Shown: one piece after another, positions 43,525-52,814 of the stretch
Numbering within the stretch: position 1 is the stretch's first letter
Layout: each line of letters opens with the position of its first letter
From: Bernardetia sp. ABR2-2B
GTDB taxonomy: Bacteria; Bacteroidota; Bacteroidia; Cytophagales; Bernardetiaceae
NCBI RefSeq assembly: GCF_037126435.1
Contig: NZ_CP147020.1
Coordinates: forward strand, 2,841,293-2,905,292
Direction of reading: 5' to 3'
Length of the DNA: 64,000 bases
Translations under genes and position numbers: made by a program
The notes under the pieces: model-generated
The model's database searches: none
What the model was told of the DNA's origin: nothing
The model's input: the letters and a program-made list of their open reading frames with translations, nothing else

Positions 43525-44358
43525 CTACTCACCTACTGATACACGTTCGAAAGCTTTGACTTCCATTCCTTTTCCTTCATTTTTTACATACTGAGCAATC
43601 GTAACTTTAGGGTCTTTTACAAATGCTTGGTTCATTAATGTATTTTCTTGAAGGTATTTCTTAACATAACCTTGAGCGATTCTGTCTAAGATATTTTCTG
43701 GTTTGCCTTCTTCTCTTGCACGTTCTACGCCAATAGCCATTTCACGTTCAGTAACTTTAGGATCAACACCATCTTCATTAAGAGCAACAGGATTCATTGC
43801 TGCGATTTGCATACCCAAGTCTTTTCCGATAGCATCATAATCAGCACTTCCTGCATTATCCATAGCTACCAAAACACCAACTTTTCCATTTGAGTGAATG
43901 TAAGCTGCTAATTTGTCAGCTGATAGATGGCTATAACCTACGATAGAAATTTTCTCCCCCATTTTACCAACAAAGTCAGTAATTTTGGCTTCTAGGCTTT
44001 GTCCACCTGTTTCTAAAGCTAAAAGTTCTTCTGAAGAAGATGGTTTTTTGTCTGATGCAAGTTTTGCAATTTCATTTCCCAATGTTTGAAACTCTTCATT
44101 ACGAGCTACAAAGTCAGTTTCACAACCCAATCCAACAATTACGCCTTCTGAATCATTATTGAAAATTTCGATAAAAACTGCACCTTCTGAAGTATCTCTA
44201 TCAGCACGTTTTGCAGATACTTTTTGCCCTTGTTTACGCAAAATATCTACTGCACCATCAAAATCTCCATTAGACTCTGTAAGAGCTTTTTTGCAGTCCA
44301 TCATTCCTGCACCTGTCATTTCACGAAGTTTCTTTACTTCACTTGCCGTAATTGCCAT
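43525..44358 (-). CDS. tsf: Translation elongation factor EF-Ts
   Basis: A 277-aa protein when started at MAITASEVKKLREMTGAGMM (complement of 44356-44358). A longer open frame begins at 44448 but the added 30 residues are not part of EF-Ts. The N-terminal UBA-like domain carries the family stretch MMDCKKALTESNGDFDGAVD, and the core has GCETDFVARN. EF-Ts exchanges GDP for GTP on EF-Tu. It ends the rplM-rpsI-rpsB-(74 aa)-tsf cluster. Confidence 0.96.
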   Translation of the reverse strand: MAITASEVKKLREMTGAGMMDCKKALTESNGDFDGAVDILRKQGQKVSAKRADRDTSEGAVFIEIFNNDSEGVIVGLGCETDFVARNEEFQTLGNEIAKLASDKKPSSSEELLALETGGQSLEAKITDFVGKMGEKISIVGYSHLSADKLAAYIHSNGKVGVLVAMDNAGSADYDAIGKDLGMQIAAMNPVALNEDGVDPKVTEREMAIGVERAREEGKPENILDRIAQGYVKKYLQENTLMNQAFVKDPKVTIAQYVKNEGKGMEVKAFERVSVGE

Positions 44359-44520
44359 TGCTATTATATGTTTTGTGTTCTTGATAGAACGGTTGATTAA
44401 AAACGAATTAAAAAAAGAGTGATTAGTAGCTGCAAAGTTACAAATCACTCTCTATTTATAAATTATTCTTACCAAAATTTAATAAAATTAATAAGACAAT
44501 AAAAATATATGGTGGAATTA

Positions 44521-44745
44521 TTAAGCAAAATTAGAGCTTACATAATCCATGTCTTCTTGTGAGTTCTCACGACCACGGTAAGAATTAGCAAGAATAGTTT
44601 TGAGGCGTTTGAGTTCTTTACGAGCTTCATCCAATCCTTCAGAAGGGCGTTCAGATTTTTTCTTTTTGAAATAGTCTGACTGGATAGTTTTTAGCTCACT
44701 AACACGCTTCTCAATCTGTAATTTGGTCTTTGTTTCGAAAGCCAT
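44521..44745 (-). CDS. Small lysine-rich helical protein between rpsB and tsf
   Basis: A 74-aa protein (MAFETKTKLQIEKRVSELKT at the start) made of two basic helices, the second with EARKELKRLKTILANSYRG, and an acidic tail (QEDMDYVSSNFA). It is well placed between two translation genes: 250 bases after rpsB and 162 bases before tsf. Its composition recalls ribosome-associated or nucleic-acid-binding small proteins, but I do not recognise a family. Many Bacteroidota keep rpsB and tsf adjacent, so the gene appears to be a lineage-specific addition. Confidence 0.6.
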   Translation of the reverse strand: MAFETKTKLQIEKRVSELKTIQSDYFKKKKSERPSEGLDEARKELKRLKTILANSYRGRENSQEDMDYVSSNFA

Positions 44746-44995
44746 AGTGATATAAGAATTTTTGAATTCAATTACGAATTACGAATTAAAAATTACGAAA
44801 ATTAAAATTCTATTTTAAGTAACTAAAATCTGTTTTGATAAAATCAATTTATATAGATAAGTAGTAAATAATCAAATCAATAACTATTTACTACTTTTAA
44901 TTGTCTAGTTTGATTTGAAATAATGAATAAATAGTGAAGGCCAAACAAGTAATTAATTTATCACTAATCACTTATAGTTAATCACTAAAAAAAGA

Positions 44996-45793
44996 TTATT
45001 CCTCTTCGTCAGCACTTGCTTTCGAAGCTACGGCTTTAGATTTTTTTTCATCTATTGCACGTTTTTTATTTTCTTCTTCTTGCAATTTAGCTTGTTCTTT
45101 ATCTTCTTTACGTTCTGCTAAACCTTCTTCAACGGCTTTACCGATGATAGTAGTAAGAAGTAAGATAGACTTGTAAGCATCATCATTTGCAGGAACTGCA
45201 TAATCAACAACGTTAGGGTCTGCATTTGTATCTACGATAGCAAAAACAGGAATATTAAGGCGTTTTGCTTCTTTGATAGCAATGTGTTCACGAACAACAT
45301 CAACTACAAAAAGAGCAGAAGGCAAACGGTTAAGGTCTGCAATACCACCTAATACACGCTCTAATTTCTCTTGCTCACGTGTAATCATAAGACGTTCACG
45401 CTTTGCTAAGTTTTTGTACATATCACTTTTCATCATACGGTCTGTCGACTGCATTTTTTTGATAGACTTACGTACAGTAGCAAAGTTAGTGAGCATTCCA
45501 CCCAACCAACGGTCTGTAACATAAGGCATATTTAGGCGTTGTGCCTCTTGTGATACTACTTCTTGTGCTTGTTTCTTAGTAGCAACAAACATAATTTTTT
45601 GTCCTTTACGAGCCATTTCTTTGATGGCAGCCGTAGTGGTTTCTAGACTGGCGAGAGTCTTATTAAGGTCAATGATGTGGATACCATTGCGCTCCATAAA
45701 AATGTAAGGAGCCATTTTTGGATTCCACTTTCTTTTCAAGTGACCGAAATGCACGCCTGCGTCCAAAAGGTCTTTATATTCTATTTTGTCCAT
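44996..45793 (-). CDS. rpsB: Small ribosomal subunit protein uS2
   Basis: A 265-aa protein with the S2 signatures VHFGHLKRKWNPKMAPYIF at the N-terminus and NIPVFAIVDTNADPNVVDY near residue 195. The last 40 residues are a charged, low-complexity tail (rich in Glu, Lys and Ala), as often found in this phylum. It belongs to the ribosomal cluster that follows rplM and rpsI. Confidence 0.97.
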   Translation of the reverse strand: MDKIEYKDLLDAGVHFGHLKRKWNPKMAPYIFMERNGIHIIDLNKTLASLETTTAAIKEMARKGQKIMFVATKKQAQEVVSQEAQRLNMPYVTDRWLGGMLTNFATVRKSIKKMQSTDRMMKSDMYKNLAKRERLMITREQEKLERVLGGIADLNRLPSALFVVDVVREHIAIKEAKRLNIPVFAIVDTNADPNVVDYAVPANDDAYKSILLLTTIIGKAVEEGLAERKEDKEQAKLQEEENKKRAIDEKKSKAVASKASADEEE

Positions 45794-46062
45794 AGTAATA
45801 TGTTTACTCTGTGAAGAGAATGTAAATCAATTTCGAAACTTTGGTTCTTTTTTCTGTACGATTTGAATAAAAAATAAGCTTTTAATCAAGGTAGAGGCGA
45901 GAACCACGCATTCGGGATTATTATTTTAATAAAAAAAGGAAGGTTAAGAATTCTATTTGTTTCAAAAATGCCTTTTGAGAAATTTGAAAAAATAGTTTAA
46001 TGCTTATATTCATGTATCTGACAGTTTGAAGTATCTGATAAATAATAAGCAAAAGAAAATTC

Positions 46063-46452
46063 TTAACGCTTACTGAATTGGAATCTACGACGTGCTTTTC
46101 TACGACCGTATTTTTTACGTTCCACCATACGAGGGTCACGTGTCATGAATCCTTCAGCTTTAAGAGCTGGGCGAAGCTCTGGGTCATGCTCAACTAAGGC
46201 ACGAGAAATACCAAGACGAACAGCACCTGCTTGTCCTGTGATTCCACCACTAGCTACGTTTACATTTACATCAAAAACACCTACTTTGTCAGTAACAACA
46301 AAAGGTTGATTGATGATGATACGTAAGATTTCTGTTGGGAAGTAGTCTTCTATAGCACGACCGTTTACAGTGATTTTTCCTGTACCAGGTTGCATATAAA
46401 CACGAGCTACTGCCTTCTTACGTCTTCCGAGGGTGTGAAGAGTTGTACTCAT
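46063..46452 (-). CDS. rpsI: Small ribosomal subunit protein uS9
   Basis: A 129-aa protein of typical length with [15 protein letters not shown] at the start, [18 protein letters not shown] in the middle and the basic C-terminus ending FQFSKR that contacts P-site tRNA. The gene starts 39 bases after rplM, an arrangement conserved across bacteria. Confidence 0.97.
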   Translation of the reverse strand: MSTTLHTLGRRKKAVARVYMQPGTGKITVNGRAIEDYFPTEILRIIINQPFVVTDKVGVFDVNVNVASGGITGQAGAVRLGISRALVEHDPELRPALKAEGFMTRDPRMVERKKYGRRKARRRFQFSKR

Positions 46453-46491
46453 TTATAAATTAAATGGTTTAGATTGACCTAAAAAGTTGAA

Positions 46492-46941
46492 TTAAAATTT
46501 CACTTCTTTAGGTTGTTGTGCTTCATGAGGATGCTCACTTCCTGCGTGCACGAACAAATTACGGAATAACTCACGCCCTAAACGGTTGTGAGGCAACATA
46601 CCTTTTACTGCATCTTCTACAAGTTGTGTAGGCTTACGCTGTAAAATTTGGCGTGCTGAATAAATTTTTTGACCACCTGGATAACCAGAGTGAGTAATGA
46701 TCTTTTTGTCGTTCCACTTCTTACCAGTAAGGTGGATTTTTTCGGCATTAATAACGATTACACTATCGCCACAATCATTGTGAGGAGTGTAAGAAGGCTT
46801 GTGCTTTCCACGCAAACGCTTCGCTATTTCACTTGCCATACGACCCAAAGTTTGTCCTTCAGCATCAACAATAAGCCATTCACGGTCTTCTTTGCCTTGC
46901 TCTGCAGTAACAAACTCAGTTTTGTAACTAAGTGAATCCAT
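46492..46941 (-). CDS. rplM: Large ribosomal subunit protein uL13
   Basis: A 149-aa protein with the L13 core (WLIVDAEGQTLGRMASEIAK, GDSVIVINAEKIHLTGKKW and the signature MLPHNRLGRELFRNLFVHAG near residue 115). It leads the ribosomal cluster. A long leader of about 220 bases lies between a consensus promoter (47167-47198) and the start. Confidence 0.97.
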   Translation of the reverse strand: MDSLSYKTEFVTAEQGKEDREWLIVDAEGQTLGRMASEIAKRLRGKHKPSYTPHNDCGDSVIVINAEKIHLTGKKWNDKKIITHSGYPGGQKIYSARQILQRKPTQLVEDAVKGMLPHNRLGRELFRNLFVHAGSEHPHEAQQPKEVKF

Positions 46942-47166
46942 TTTTTTGGAAATTTATTGAAGAGAAATTTCAATTGCGAATTATGAATTACGAAACCATT
47001 ATTCTAATTATGAATATAATTTATTTGTAATACTAATACTTTATTCAATAAAAAATATCTATTCAAATTACTATAAAAAATTAACTAATTTCTATCAAAA
47101 TCATTCAGTATCAAGTTAATAGGTTTTTGCAAACAAAAGCTCAATCCTGCTATTTTAATAGGTCTG

Positions 47167-47198
47167 CAAAATTAGAGGTTTTCTTATTGATTTCCAAA
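47167..47198 (-). promoter_or_regulatory. Consensus promoter of the rplM-rpsI cluster
   Basis: On the minus strand TTTG (complement of 47195-47198) is followed by 20 bases and TAATTTTG (complement of 47167-47174). This fits TTTG-N19/20-TAnnTTTG and predicts a leader of about 215 bases. The leader itself shows no obvious strong hairpin by eye. Confidence 0.7.
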
Positions 47199-47226
47199 TA
47201 GTTGTAAAAATTTATCGATTATTAAT

Positions 47227-47733
47227 TTATAAACTGTAATTCTTCAAGTCTAATTGCATCTTTATATTTGCACGTTCATAAAGTCCCTCTTCTAACGGTC
47301 TTTCTTCAAAACCTATTTTCTTATATAAATGAATTGCTGATTGAAGCACAGTATTGGAATAAAGAATGATTGTAGAAATACCATTGTTTTTTGCAAAATC
47401 CAAGCAATGTTTTAAAAGAAATTTACCTATTCCTTTTCCTTGTTCTTCGCTTGTAACAGCCATTTTTCCTAACTCAAAAATAGTATCAGTCTTTTTTAAT
47501 AATGAAGCCGTTGCTACAATTTCTTCATTATTCTTATCTCTAATTTTCACAAAAAAGATATATCCTCCTTTCTCAATAATCTCTTTCTTGGGATTTGAAA
47601 GTGAAATTACATCGCCTTTTTCTAATCTAAAGTATTTTTCAAGCCATTCAATATTTAGTTTTTTGACCCATTCACTCAAATTATCATCATAATTAATTAT
47701 TTCAATAGTTTCTTTATAATTTGTCAATATCAT
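47227..47733 (-). CDS. GNAT-family N-acetyltransferase
   Basis: A 168-aa protein with the acetyl-CoA-binding motif EEQGKGIGKFLLKHCLDFAK (Q/RxxGxG/A, about residues 97-116) and the C-terminal AIHLYKKIGFEE. The N-terminal part holds helices typical of the fold. The acceptor, a small molecule or protein, cannot be told. It lies just upstream of the rplM promoter on the same strand and downstream of the GT4 gene. Confidence 0.85.
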   Translation of the reverse strand: MILTNYKETIEIINYDDNLSEWVKKLNIEWLEKYFRLEKGDVISLSNPKKEIIEKGGYIFFVKIRDKNNEEIVATASLLKKTDTIFELGKMAVTSEEQGKGIGKFLLKHCLDFAKNNGISTIILYSNTVLQSAIHLYKKIGFEERPLEEGLYERANIKMQLDLKNYSL

Positions 47734-47778
47734 AATTCAAAAGTTAGAAATGGTATTTTTTAAAAAAAGAGTGTTTAA

Positions 47779-48885
47779 TCAGCGAAACAAAGCCAAAAAG
47801 TTCTCTCTATTAGATTTTACGGAGTATTCGTTTTGGATCGTTTGTAATGCTAGAGTTCCCATTTCCTGTCTTTTTTGTGGGTTTTCTAAAAGAAAAGATA
47901 GATGCTCTTTCCATTCAGTTTCTGTATCAGCTAAAAAACCGTTTTCATTAGTTGCCTCTTGATTAATAATTTTTTTATTGACACCAATCGGAGAAATCAC
48001 GGCAGGAACACCCAACGCCATATATTGCAAGGCCTTAAAGCCACATTTTCCTTCTGCCCACGCATCAGCCGTAAGTGGCATCACTCCAATATCTAATTCT
48101 GATAAATCTTTTATTTCTGTTTCTTTATTCCATTTCACAAACTCAAAGCTCTTCAAATTATTTTCTGTATCTAAGTTTGGGTTTTGATTGCAGATAACAC
48201 GAAAGATGAAATCATGTTTCTGTTCTAGTTCCTTCAAAATAGGGATAATCATTTCTAAATAAATCAGCGTAGAGTGCGAACCTGTCCAGCCAATAATCGG
48301 TTTTTTATTTGGGTTATGCTCGTGTAGCATATTATGCTTTTTTTCTAAATCAATCGTTGTTGGATTCAAAATAGCTTTTGTGGTAGAGTTTGCAAACTCA
48401 TTGGCGTTGCGTTGCAAATACTCATTTCCTGTACTTATTTTATACGACCATTTACAAATTTTCTTTACCTTATCAGGAGATTTTAAAAAGGCTGCTAATT
48501 TATTTTGAGAGGAAGTCGCATGAATCCATATCGCATCATCAAAATCATAGATAATCTTTCTATTAAAAACTTTTACCAAAATCCATTCAAAAATAGGATA
48601 ACCAATAGGAGTAGCTTCACGAAATAAAAAAACAAAATCTGCATTTCTAGCCTTCCAAATATGAACAAAACGCCTTAAAAACCCTTTCAAAACCCCTACT
48701 ACTTTTTGTAGAGTATGCCCTTTTTTATAGAGAATTTTATTTGTTTCTTCATCTAAAAAAGACAGTAATTCATAATCAAAATTATTTTCTTCAAGAATAT
48801 CCAAATACTGCTCATAACGAAATCGCTGACCAGGGGCAATGTCATAAGGATAAGGAACAATAAATTTGATTGTCTTTTTTTTCAT
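47779..48885 (-). CDS. GT4-type glycosyltransferase
   Basis: Started at MKKKTIKFIVPYPYDIAPGQ it is 368 aa; an upstream ATG adds seven residues. The N-terminal part resembles the Rossmann donor-loop region (PGQRFRYEQY, then FLFREATPIGYP), and the C-terminal part has IGWTGSHSTLIYLE and the conserved LPLTADAWAEGKCGFKALQY-like segment (here VMPLTADAWAEGKCGFKALQ) with EGKCGFK matching the GT4 E-x7-E region. It probably adds sugars to a surface polysaccharide or glycolipid. It is close to sixA on the same strand (44 bases). Confidence 0.82.
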   Translation of the reverse strand: MKKKTIKFIVPYPYDIAPGQRFRYEQYLDILEENNFDYELLSFLDEETNKILYKKGHTLQKVVGVLKGFLRRFVHIWKARNADFVFLFREATPIGYPIFEWILVKVFNRKIIYDFDDAIWIHATSSQNKLAAFLKSPDKVKKICKWSYKISTGNEYLQRNANEFANSTTKAILNPTTIDLEKKHNMLHEHNPNKKPIIGWTGSHSTLIYLEMIIPILKELEQKHDFIFRVICNQNPNLDTENNLKSFEFVKWNKETEIKDLSELDIGVMPLTADAWAEGKCGFKALQYMALGVPAVISPIGVNKKIINQEATNENGFLADTETEWKEHLSFLLENPQKRQEMGTLALQTIQNEYSVKSNRENFLALFR

Positions 48886-48929
48886 AGTGGTTGTATCAAC
48901 CGTCAACGAGATTTTATCGTCGTTGAGGC

Positions 48930-49436
48930 TTATCTAATCTCTTTATATTTTTTAGGATATTCAAAAAAACGAACTGTTCCTGAATGCCTTGCTACTTCTG
49001 CCCACGAATTTACATCAAAATCCAAACAATAAATACCTGTTGTGGGCATTTCTTCAATAGCTTTATCTGCCAAAAAATCCACTAACTTACTCAAATCTGG
49101 ATTATGCCCAACTAAAGCAACCGTATTTTTTGTATCAAAAAGTGTATTGATAATTCGCATGTGAAAAGGAACACCTGTAAAGTAAAGGTCGTCAGTTAAA
49201 TGAACTTGACTTTCCATAAATCCATAAATATCAAAAAAAATCTTTTGTGCTGTCTTTTTTGCTCTCTTAGCAGAGCTAGACAATACCAAATCTGGAATTA
49301 TATTTTTTTCAAATAAAACCTTTCCCATTAGAGGTGCATCGTTTTTCCCTCTAGTGTTTAGAGGGCGTTCACGGTCTGGCAGAGTTTCATCTTTCCACGA
49401 AGATTTGGCATGTCTTATAAGTATTAGTGTTTTCAT
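48930..49436 (-). CDS. sixA: Phosphohistidine phosphatase SixA-like
   Basis: A 168-aa histidine-phosphatase-superfamily protein. The RHG motif appears as LIRHAKSSW near residue 8, ARxRP-like DRERPLNTRG follows, and VGHNPDLS (His about 110) completes the site. SixA removes phosphate from phosphohistidine of signalling or transport proteins. Length and start fit the family. Confidence 0.88.
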   Translation of the reverse strand: MKTLILIRHAKSSWKDETLPDRERPLNTRGKNDAPLMGKVLFEKNIIPDLVLSSSAKRAKKTAQKIFFDIYGFMESQVHLTDDLYFTGVPFHMRIINTLFDTKNTVALVGHNPDLSKLVDFLADKAIEEMPTTGIYCLDFDVNSWAEVARHSGTVRFFEYPKKYKEIR

Positions 49437-49689
49437 AGATTTTGATTCGTATTTTTTTTACAAATATAATAGTTTTTTGTGGAGCAGGTATTTCTATATT
49501 TTAAAATATTTCTATTCATTTTTCAAATTTGTTGCAACCTTTGATTTTTTGTCTTGTCTTTCATAGTACAATAGCAAATATGAGAGATAACAAAAACGAT
49601 TTGAATATCTCTAACAACAATAACTAACGAAAAGATTATATTTATTTTTAATAAAATAAAGACCAATCTAAACAATCGCAATTACTTAA

Positions 49690-50292
49690 ATGGCAACTCC
49701 TACTGTTGATACAAATTATGAAGAACCTAATGCCGAACTAATAGAAAAGGTTCGATTAGGAAGTCAGAAGGCGCAATACCAACTCTACGAAAAGTATGTT
49801 AGGGCAATGTATCACGTCTGTGTCAGAATTGTGGGCAAAGGACATGAAGCCGAAGAAGTATTGCAAGACTCTTTTGTGAGAGCATTTATGCGAATTGAAG
49901 AATATCGTGGCGATGCAGCTTTTGGAGCTTGGCTCAAACGTATTGTCATAAATACTTCTATTAATTTTCTTCAAAAGAAGCGAATTGATTTGGTTTCATT
50001 AGATGAAATGCTTGTTGAACCAGTAGTAGAGCAGGATTGTGAAAATGATTTTGCAGAAATAAATATTCAAACAGGAGTTTCTGAAAAAGATGCCAAACAC
50101 AGCTCTGAAATCAGCCGAGTAAAAGAAGCAATTAATAAACTTTCAGACGGTTATAGAATCGTACTTAGTTTATATCTTTTTGAAGGCTACGACCACGGAG
50201 AAATTGGAGAAATATTAGGAATTTCTAGTTCTACTTCCAAATCACAATACAGTAGAGCAAAAAAGAGATTAAGAGGACTATTAGCAGCTTAA
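49690..50292 (+). CDS. ECF-type RNA polymerase sigma factor
   Basis: A 200-aa sigma-70-family protein. Region 2 is clear (YEKYVRAMYHVCVRIVGKG, then EEVLQDSFVRAFMRIEEYRG) and region 4 ends in LSLYLFEGYDHGEIGEILGI with a helix-turn-helix (SSSTSKSQYSRAKKRLRGLL). The linker (residues 100-140) is acidic. It directs RNA polymerase to a small regulon, usually envelope stress. It is followed by a putative membrane anti-sigma gene 60 bases later, as expected for an ECF operon. Confidence 0.93.
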   Translation: MATPTVDTNYEEPNAELIEKVRLGSQKAQYQLYEKYVRAMYHVCVRIVGKGHEAEEVLQDSFVRAFMRIEEYRGDAAFGAWLKRIVINTSINFLQKKRIDLVSLDEMLVEPVVEQDCENDFAEINIQTGVSEKDAKHSSEISRVKEAINKLSDGYRIVLSLYLFEGYDHGEIGEILGISSSTSKSQYSRAKKRLRGLLAA

Positions 50293-50352
50293 ATTTTCAA
50301 ACTGACATTACTAAAAAATAATTACGAAAAAGACTAAAACAGCATGTAAAAG

Positions 50353-51297
50353 ATGGCAACTAATAAAAAAAATACAGAAGAAAGACAGCTTGATGAGCTA
50401 GAAAAATTCTTACTTACTCATCGTAGCAAACTTCAAAAAGAAGAAAAAAAGTCGATTGATGAACAGTTTGATACTTCTTTTTCTATGGAAAAAAACTTTT
50501 TGGCTATTCAAGCTAAAATGAAAAACGAACAAGCAAGTCGGTTAGAGCCTAAAAACATCATAGGAGAAAAAGCAAAAAAACTGATGCAAACTGAATCAGA
50601 AGAATTAGAAAAAGAGAACACCAAAAACTGGGTTAAACCTGCTCCTTTTTCATCTGAAACAGCTAAAAATGTCAAAATAGGTCAGAAGAAAATAGAAAGA
50701 GATGTAACTAATTGGGTCAAACCTGCGCCTATCTCTTCCCAATATTCTTCTACCTCTTTAGAAAAAAGAAATCAAGAGAATACTCCAGCAACAAAAACAG
50801 TTTCTATCAGAAAATTTTGGACAGTTGCAGCTTCTCTAACAGCTCTTTTGGTTACTACTTTTCTCTACCAAGCTGATACTATCAGTATGCTTACAGAAGA
50901 AAACGATGAATTAATTTCTATGTATGAAGAAAATGGAAGTAGAGGTTTTGATGAAAATATTGAAGGAGAAGGACAAAATTATGCTCAAACAGTTTCTTTA
51001 CCTGCCGAACTCATAGAAGCTGAAAATTATTACACTTCTATTATCGCAAAAGACAAAAAAGAACTAAAGAAAAAAGATACTCAAAACTGGGTAACTCCAG
51101 AAACTATCCAAACTTTAGATGAGCTTGACGAAGCCTATAAAGTAATGAAAAGCGACCTTTTGGAAGAACAAAACCCAAAGGTACTTGTCGATGAAATGCT
51201 CAATAATCTGAAATTAAGAAAGCAAATCTTAGATGAGAGTATCCAAATTTTAGAAAACTCAAACTCATCTAACCTTGAAACCAACAAGAACATCTAA
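50353..51297 (+). CDS. Putative membrane anti-sigma factor with NWVxP repeats
   Basis: A 314-aa protein with a single membrane helix (about 155-173, FWTVAASLTALLVTTF). The N-terminal 150 residues are cytoplasmic and contain two near-identical motifs (NWVKPAPFSS about 93-101; NWVKPAPISS about 120-129). A third, NWVTPETIQ, lies near residue 248 on the other side of the membrane. The rest is charged and helical. Position directly after an ECF sigma factor gives the anti-sigma role; no ZAS-type Zn motif is present, so it is a divergent type. The stop overlaps the start region of the next gene. Confidence 0.62.
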   Translation: MATNKKNTEERQLDELEKFLLTHRSKLQKEEKKSIDEQFDTSFSMEKNFLAIQAKMKNEQASRLEPKNIIGEKAKKLMQTESEELEKENTKNWVKPAPFSSETAKNVKIGQKKIERDVTNWVKPAPISSQYSSTSLEKRNQENTPATKTVSIRKFWTVAASLTALLVTTFLYQADTISMLTEENDELISMYEENGSRGFDENIEGEGQNYAQTVSLPAELIEAENYYTSIIAKDKKELKKKDTQNWVTPETIQTLDELDEAYKVMKSDLLEEQNPKVLVDEMLNNLKLRKQILDESIQILENSNSSNLETNKNI

Positions 51298-51310
51298 AAA
51301 AATAAAACAA

Positions 51311-52414
51311 ATGAAAAATCTATATAAAAATCAATTCGCCATTCTTACACTTCTTTTATTTTGTTTTGGAACTTTAATTCCTATTACAAACATACACGCA
51401 GAAGGAAAAAACCCAAAAGAAGAAAAGCAAAAAGTTGTGAAAGCTACTTTCAAAGTGAGTGAAAAACATCTACTTTCTATTTCTAATAAATATGGAAATG
51501 TGAATTTTAAGAATCACGATAAAAATGAAGTTTCTGTTCAAGTTACTATTTTAGCTTGGGCTAGAAGTGATAAAGAAGCACAAAGAATGTTAGATAGAAT
51601 CGAAATAGACCAAGATAGTGATTCTGAAGACAGAACAGTTAGTTTCGAAACTGAAATTGAAGAATCAAGAGAGGGACACAATTATAATCAAGGAGAGGGC
51701 TTTGAAATTAATTATGAAATCAAAATTCCTAAAAATCTAAATGTAGATGTAGAAAATAAATTTGGTTCAGTTACACTCTCAGACCTCAATGGAAAGTTAA
51801 ACCTTCAACTAAAGCATGGTAATTTTAATGCTCATAACCTAACAGGAATGCGTCATTCTATTAGTGTAGAGTTTGGAAATCTTTCTATCAATGAAGTGGG
51901 TTCGGCAGATATAGAGGTTGCTCATGGAAGTATCAATATTGATAAAAGCAGTACAGATTTGAACGTGGACAGCAAACACTCAAACATCAGAATTGATGAA
52001 GCAAACCTTTTGGAAATAAATGCCAAACACGGAAATATGAGAATAGGGACAGTTTCTAAAGTTACGGGAGAGAATAAATTTGGACAAATAGAAATCCGAA
52101 AAGTCTTGAAATCAGCAGTCTTAAACCTCAAACATGGAAGTTGTCAAATTGAACGAATAGTAAAGGGATTTGATAGAATAGAAGTAGAAAATGCTCATGG
52201 AGGTATTGAACTACGCTTTGATTCAGATGCGAAGTTTCAATTTGAAACAAGAACAGAACATGGAAGCATCAGAAACTCAATGCCTAATACCACTATCCAA
52301 AGGCAAGAAGATGATGACCATGATAAAATATTGGAAGGCAAAACAAACGGAGGTGGAAGTGGAAAAGTACGTGTAACTAACCAACACGGAAGCATTCGTT
52401 TAGAAGAACGTTAG
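51311..52414 (+). CDS. Exported DUF4097-like beta-repeat protein (putative adhesin)
   Basis: A 367-aa protein started at MKNLYKNQFAILTLLLFCFG (51311); a longer frame from 51275 would overlap the preceding gene more. A signal peptide precedes a lysine-rich segment. Residues about 60-360 are repeated beta-strands with G-N/H-I turns (NKYGNVNF, AHGSINIDKSS, AKHGNMRIGT, AHGGIELRFDS, EHGSIRNSM), the pattern of DUF4097/DUF2807 putative adhesins. It is the last gene of the ECF sigma/anti-sigma operon and probably senses or modifies the envelope. Confidence 0.78.
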   Translation: MKNLYKNQFAILTLLLFCFGTLIPITNIHAEGKNPKEEKQKVVKATFKVSEKHLLSISNKYGNVNFKNHDKNEVSVQVTILAWARSDKEAQRMLDRIEIDQDSDSEDRTVSFETEIEESREGHNYNQGEGFEINYEIKIPKNLNVDVENKFGSVTLSDLNGKLNLQLKHGNFNAHNLTGMRHSISVEFGNLSINEVGSADIEVAHGSINIDKSSTDLNVDSKHSNIRIDEANLLEINAKHGNMRIGTVSKVTGENKFGQIEIRKVLKSAVLNLKHGSCQIERIVKGFDRIEVENAHGGIELRFDSDAKFQFETRTEHGSIRNSMPNTTIQRQEDDDHDKILEGKTNGGGSGKVRVTNQHGSIRLEER

Positions 52415-52470
52415 TTTGAAGTAAGAAAAATATAGACTATAATAGTTTTATTTTCTCTTCATTGAGATTC

Positions 52471-52510
52471 AAATTCGGTAGGTGTTTTACACTTACCGAA
52501 TTTTTTTTTT
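52471..52510 (+). terminator. Rho-independent terminator of the ECF sigma operon
   Basis: AATTCGGTAGGTGT pairs with ACACTTACCGAATT (one G-U pair) around a 4-base loop and is followed by ten T residues. Confidence 0.93.
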
Positions 52511-52756
52511 AACTTCGGCAATAAAGAAATATGAACAAAGGTTAGATTTACTTTATTCTTGAAAACTAAATCAAGTTTTATATCAGCAGTTTATCCCTAG
52601 TAGGAGAATCGGAGCTTATATTTCGTAATCATTAGGCAATTAAACACGAGTTATGTTATTAGACCTAGCCTTAAAAAAGAAAATGTTATTACAAACCTTC
52701 GCCTAATAAAAAAGACAATCTGACTTAAAAACAGAAAAGCACATAATAACAAGCCT

Positions 52757-52785
52757 TACAATAGTGTCATATTGACACTATTGTA
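52757..52785. promoter_or_regulatory. Perfect 29-bp palindrome, candidate operator of clpB
   Basis: TACAATAGTGTCA is perfectly inverted as TGACACTATTGTA around TAT. The core TGTCA-TAT-TGACA has the size of a dimeric regulator site. It lies 136 bases before the clpB start and about 30 bases upstream of the possible -33 box. It is not CIRCE (TTAGCACTC-N9-GAGTGCTAA) and not a CtsR repeat. There is no T run after it, so it is not an obvious terminator. Confidence 0.6.
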
Positions 52786-52814
52786 AACAAAATTATAGTA
52801 TTCTCAGTTTTAAA

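Noticed and set aside
43525-44448. EF-Ts with a 30-residue N-terminal extension
   Set aside because: EF-Ts starts with MAITASEVKKLR, matching the family; the upstream residues are an accident of the open frame.
45921-46139. Open frame on the minus strand near rpsI
   Set aside because: It overlaps the rpsI coding end in another phase and has no independent support.
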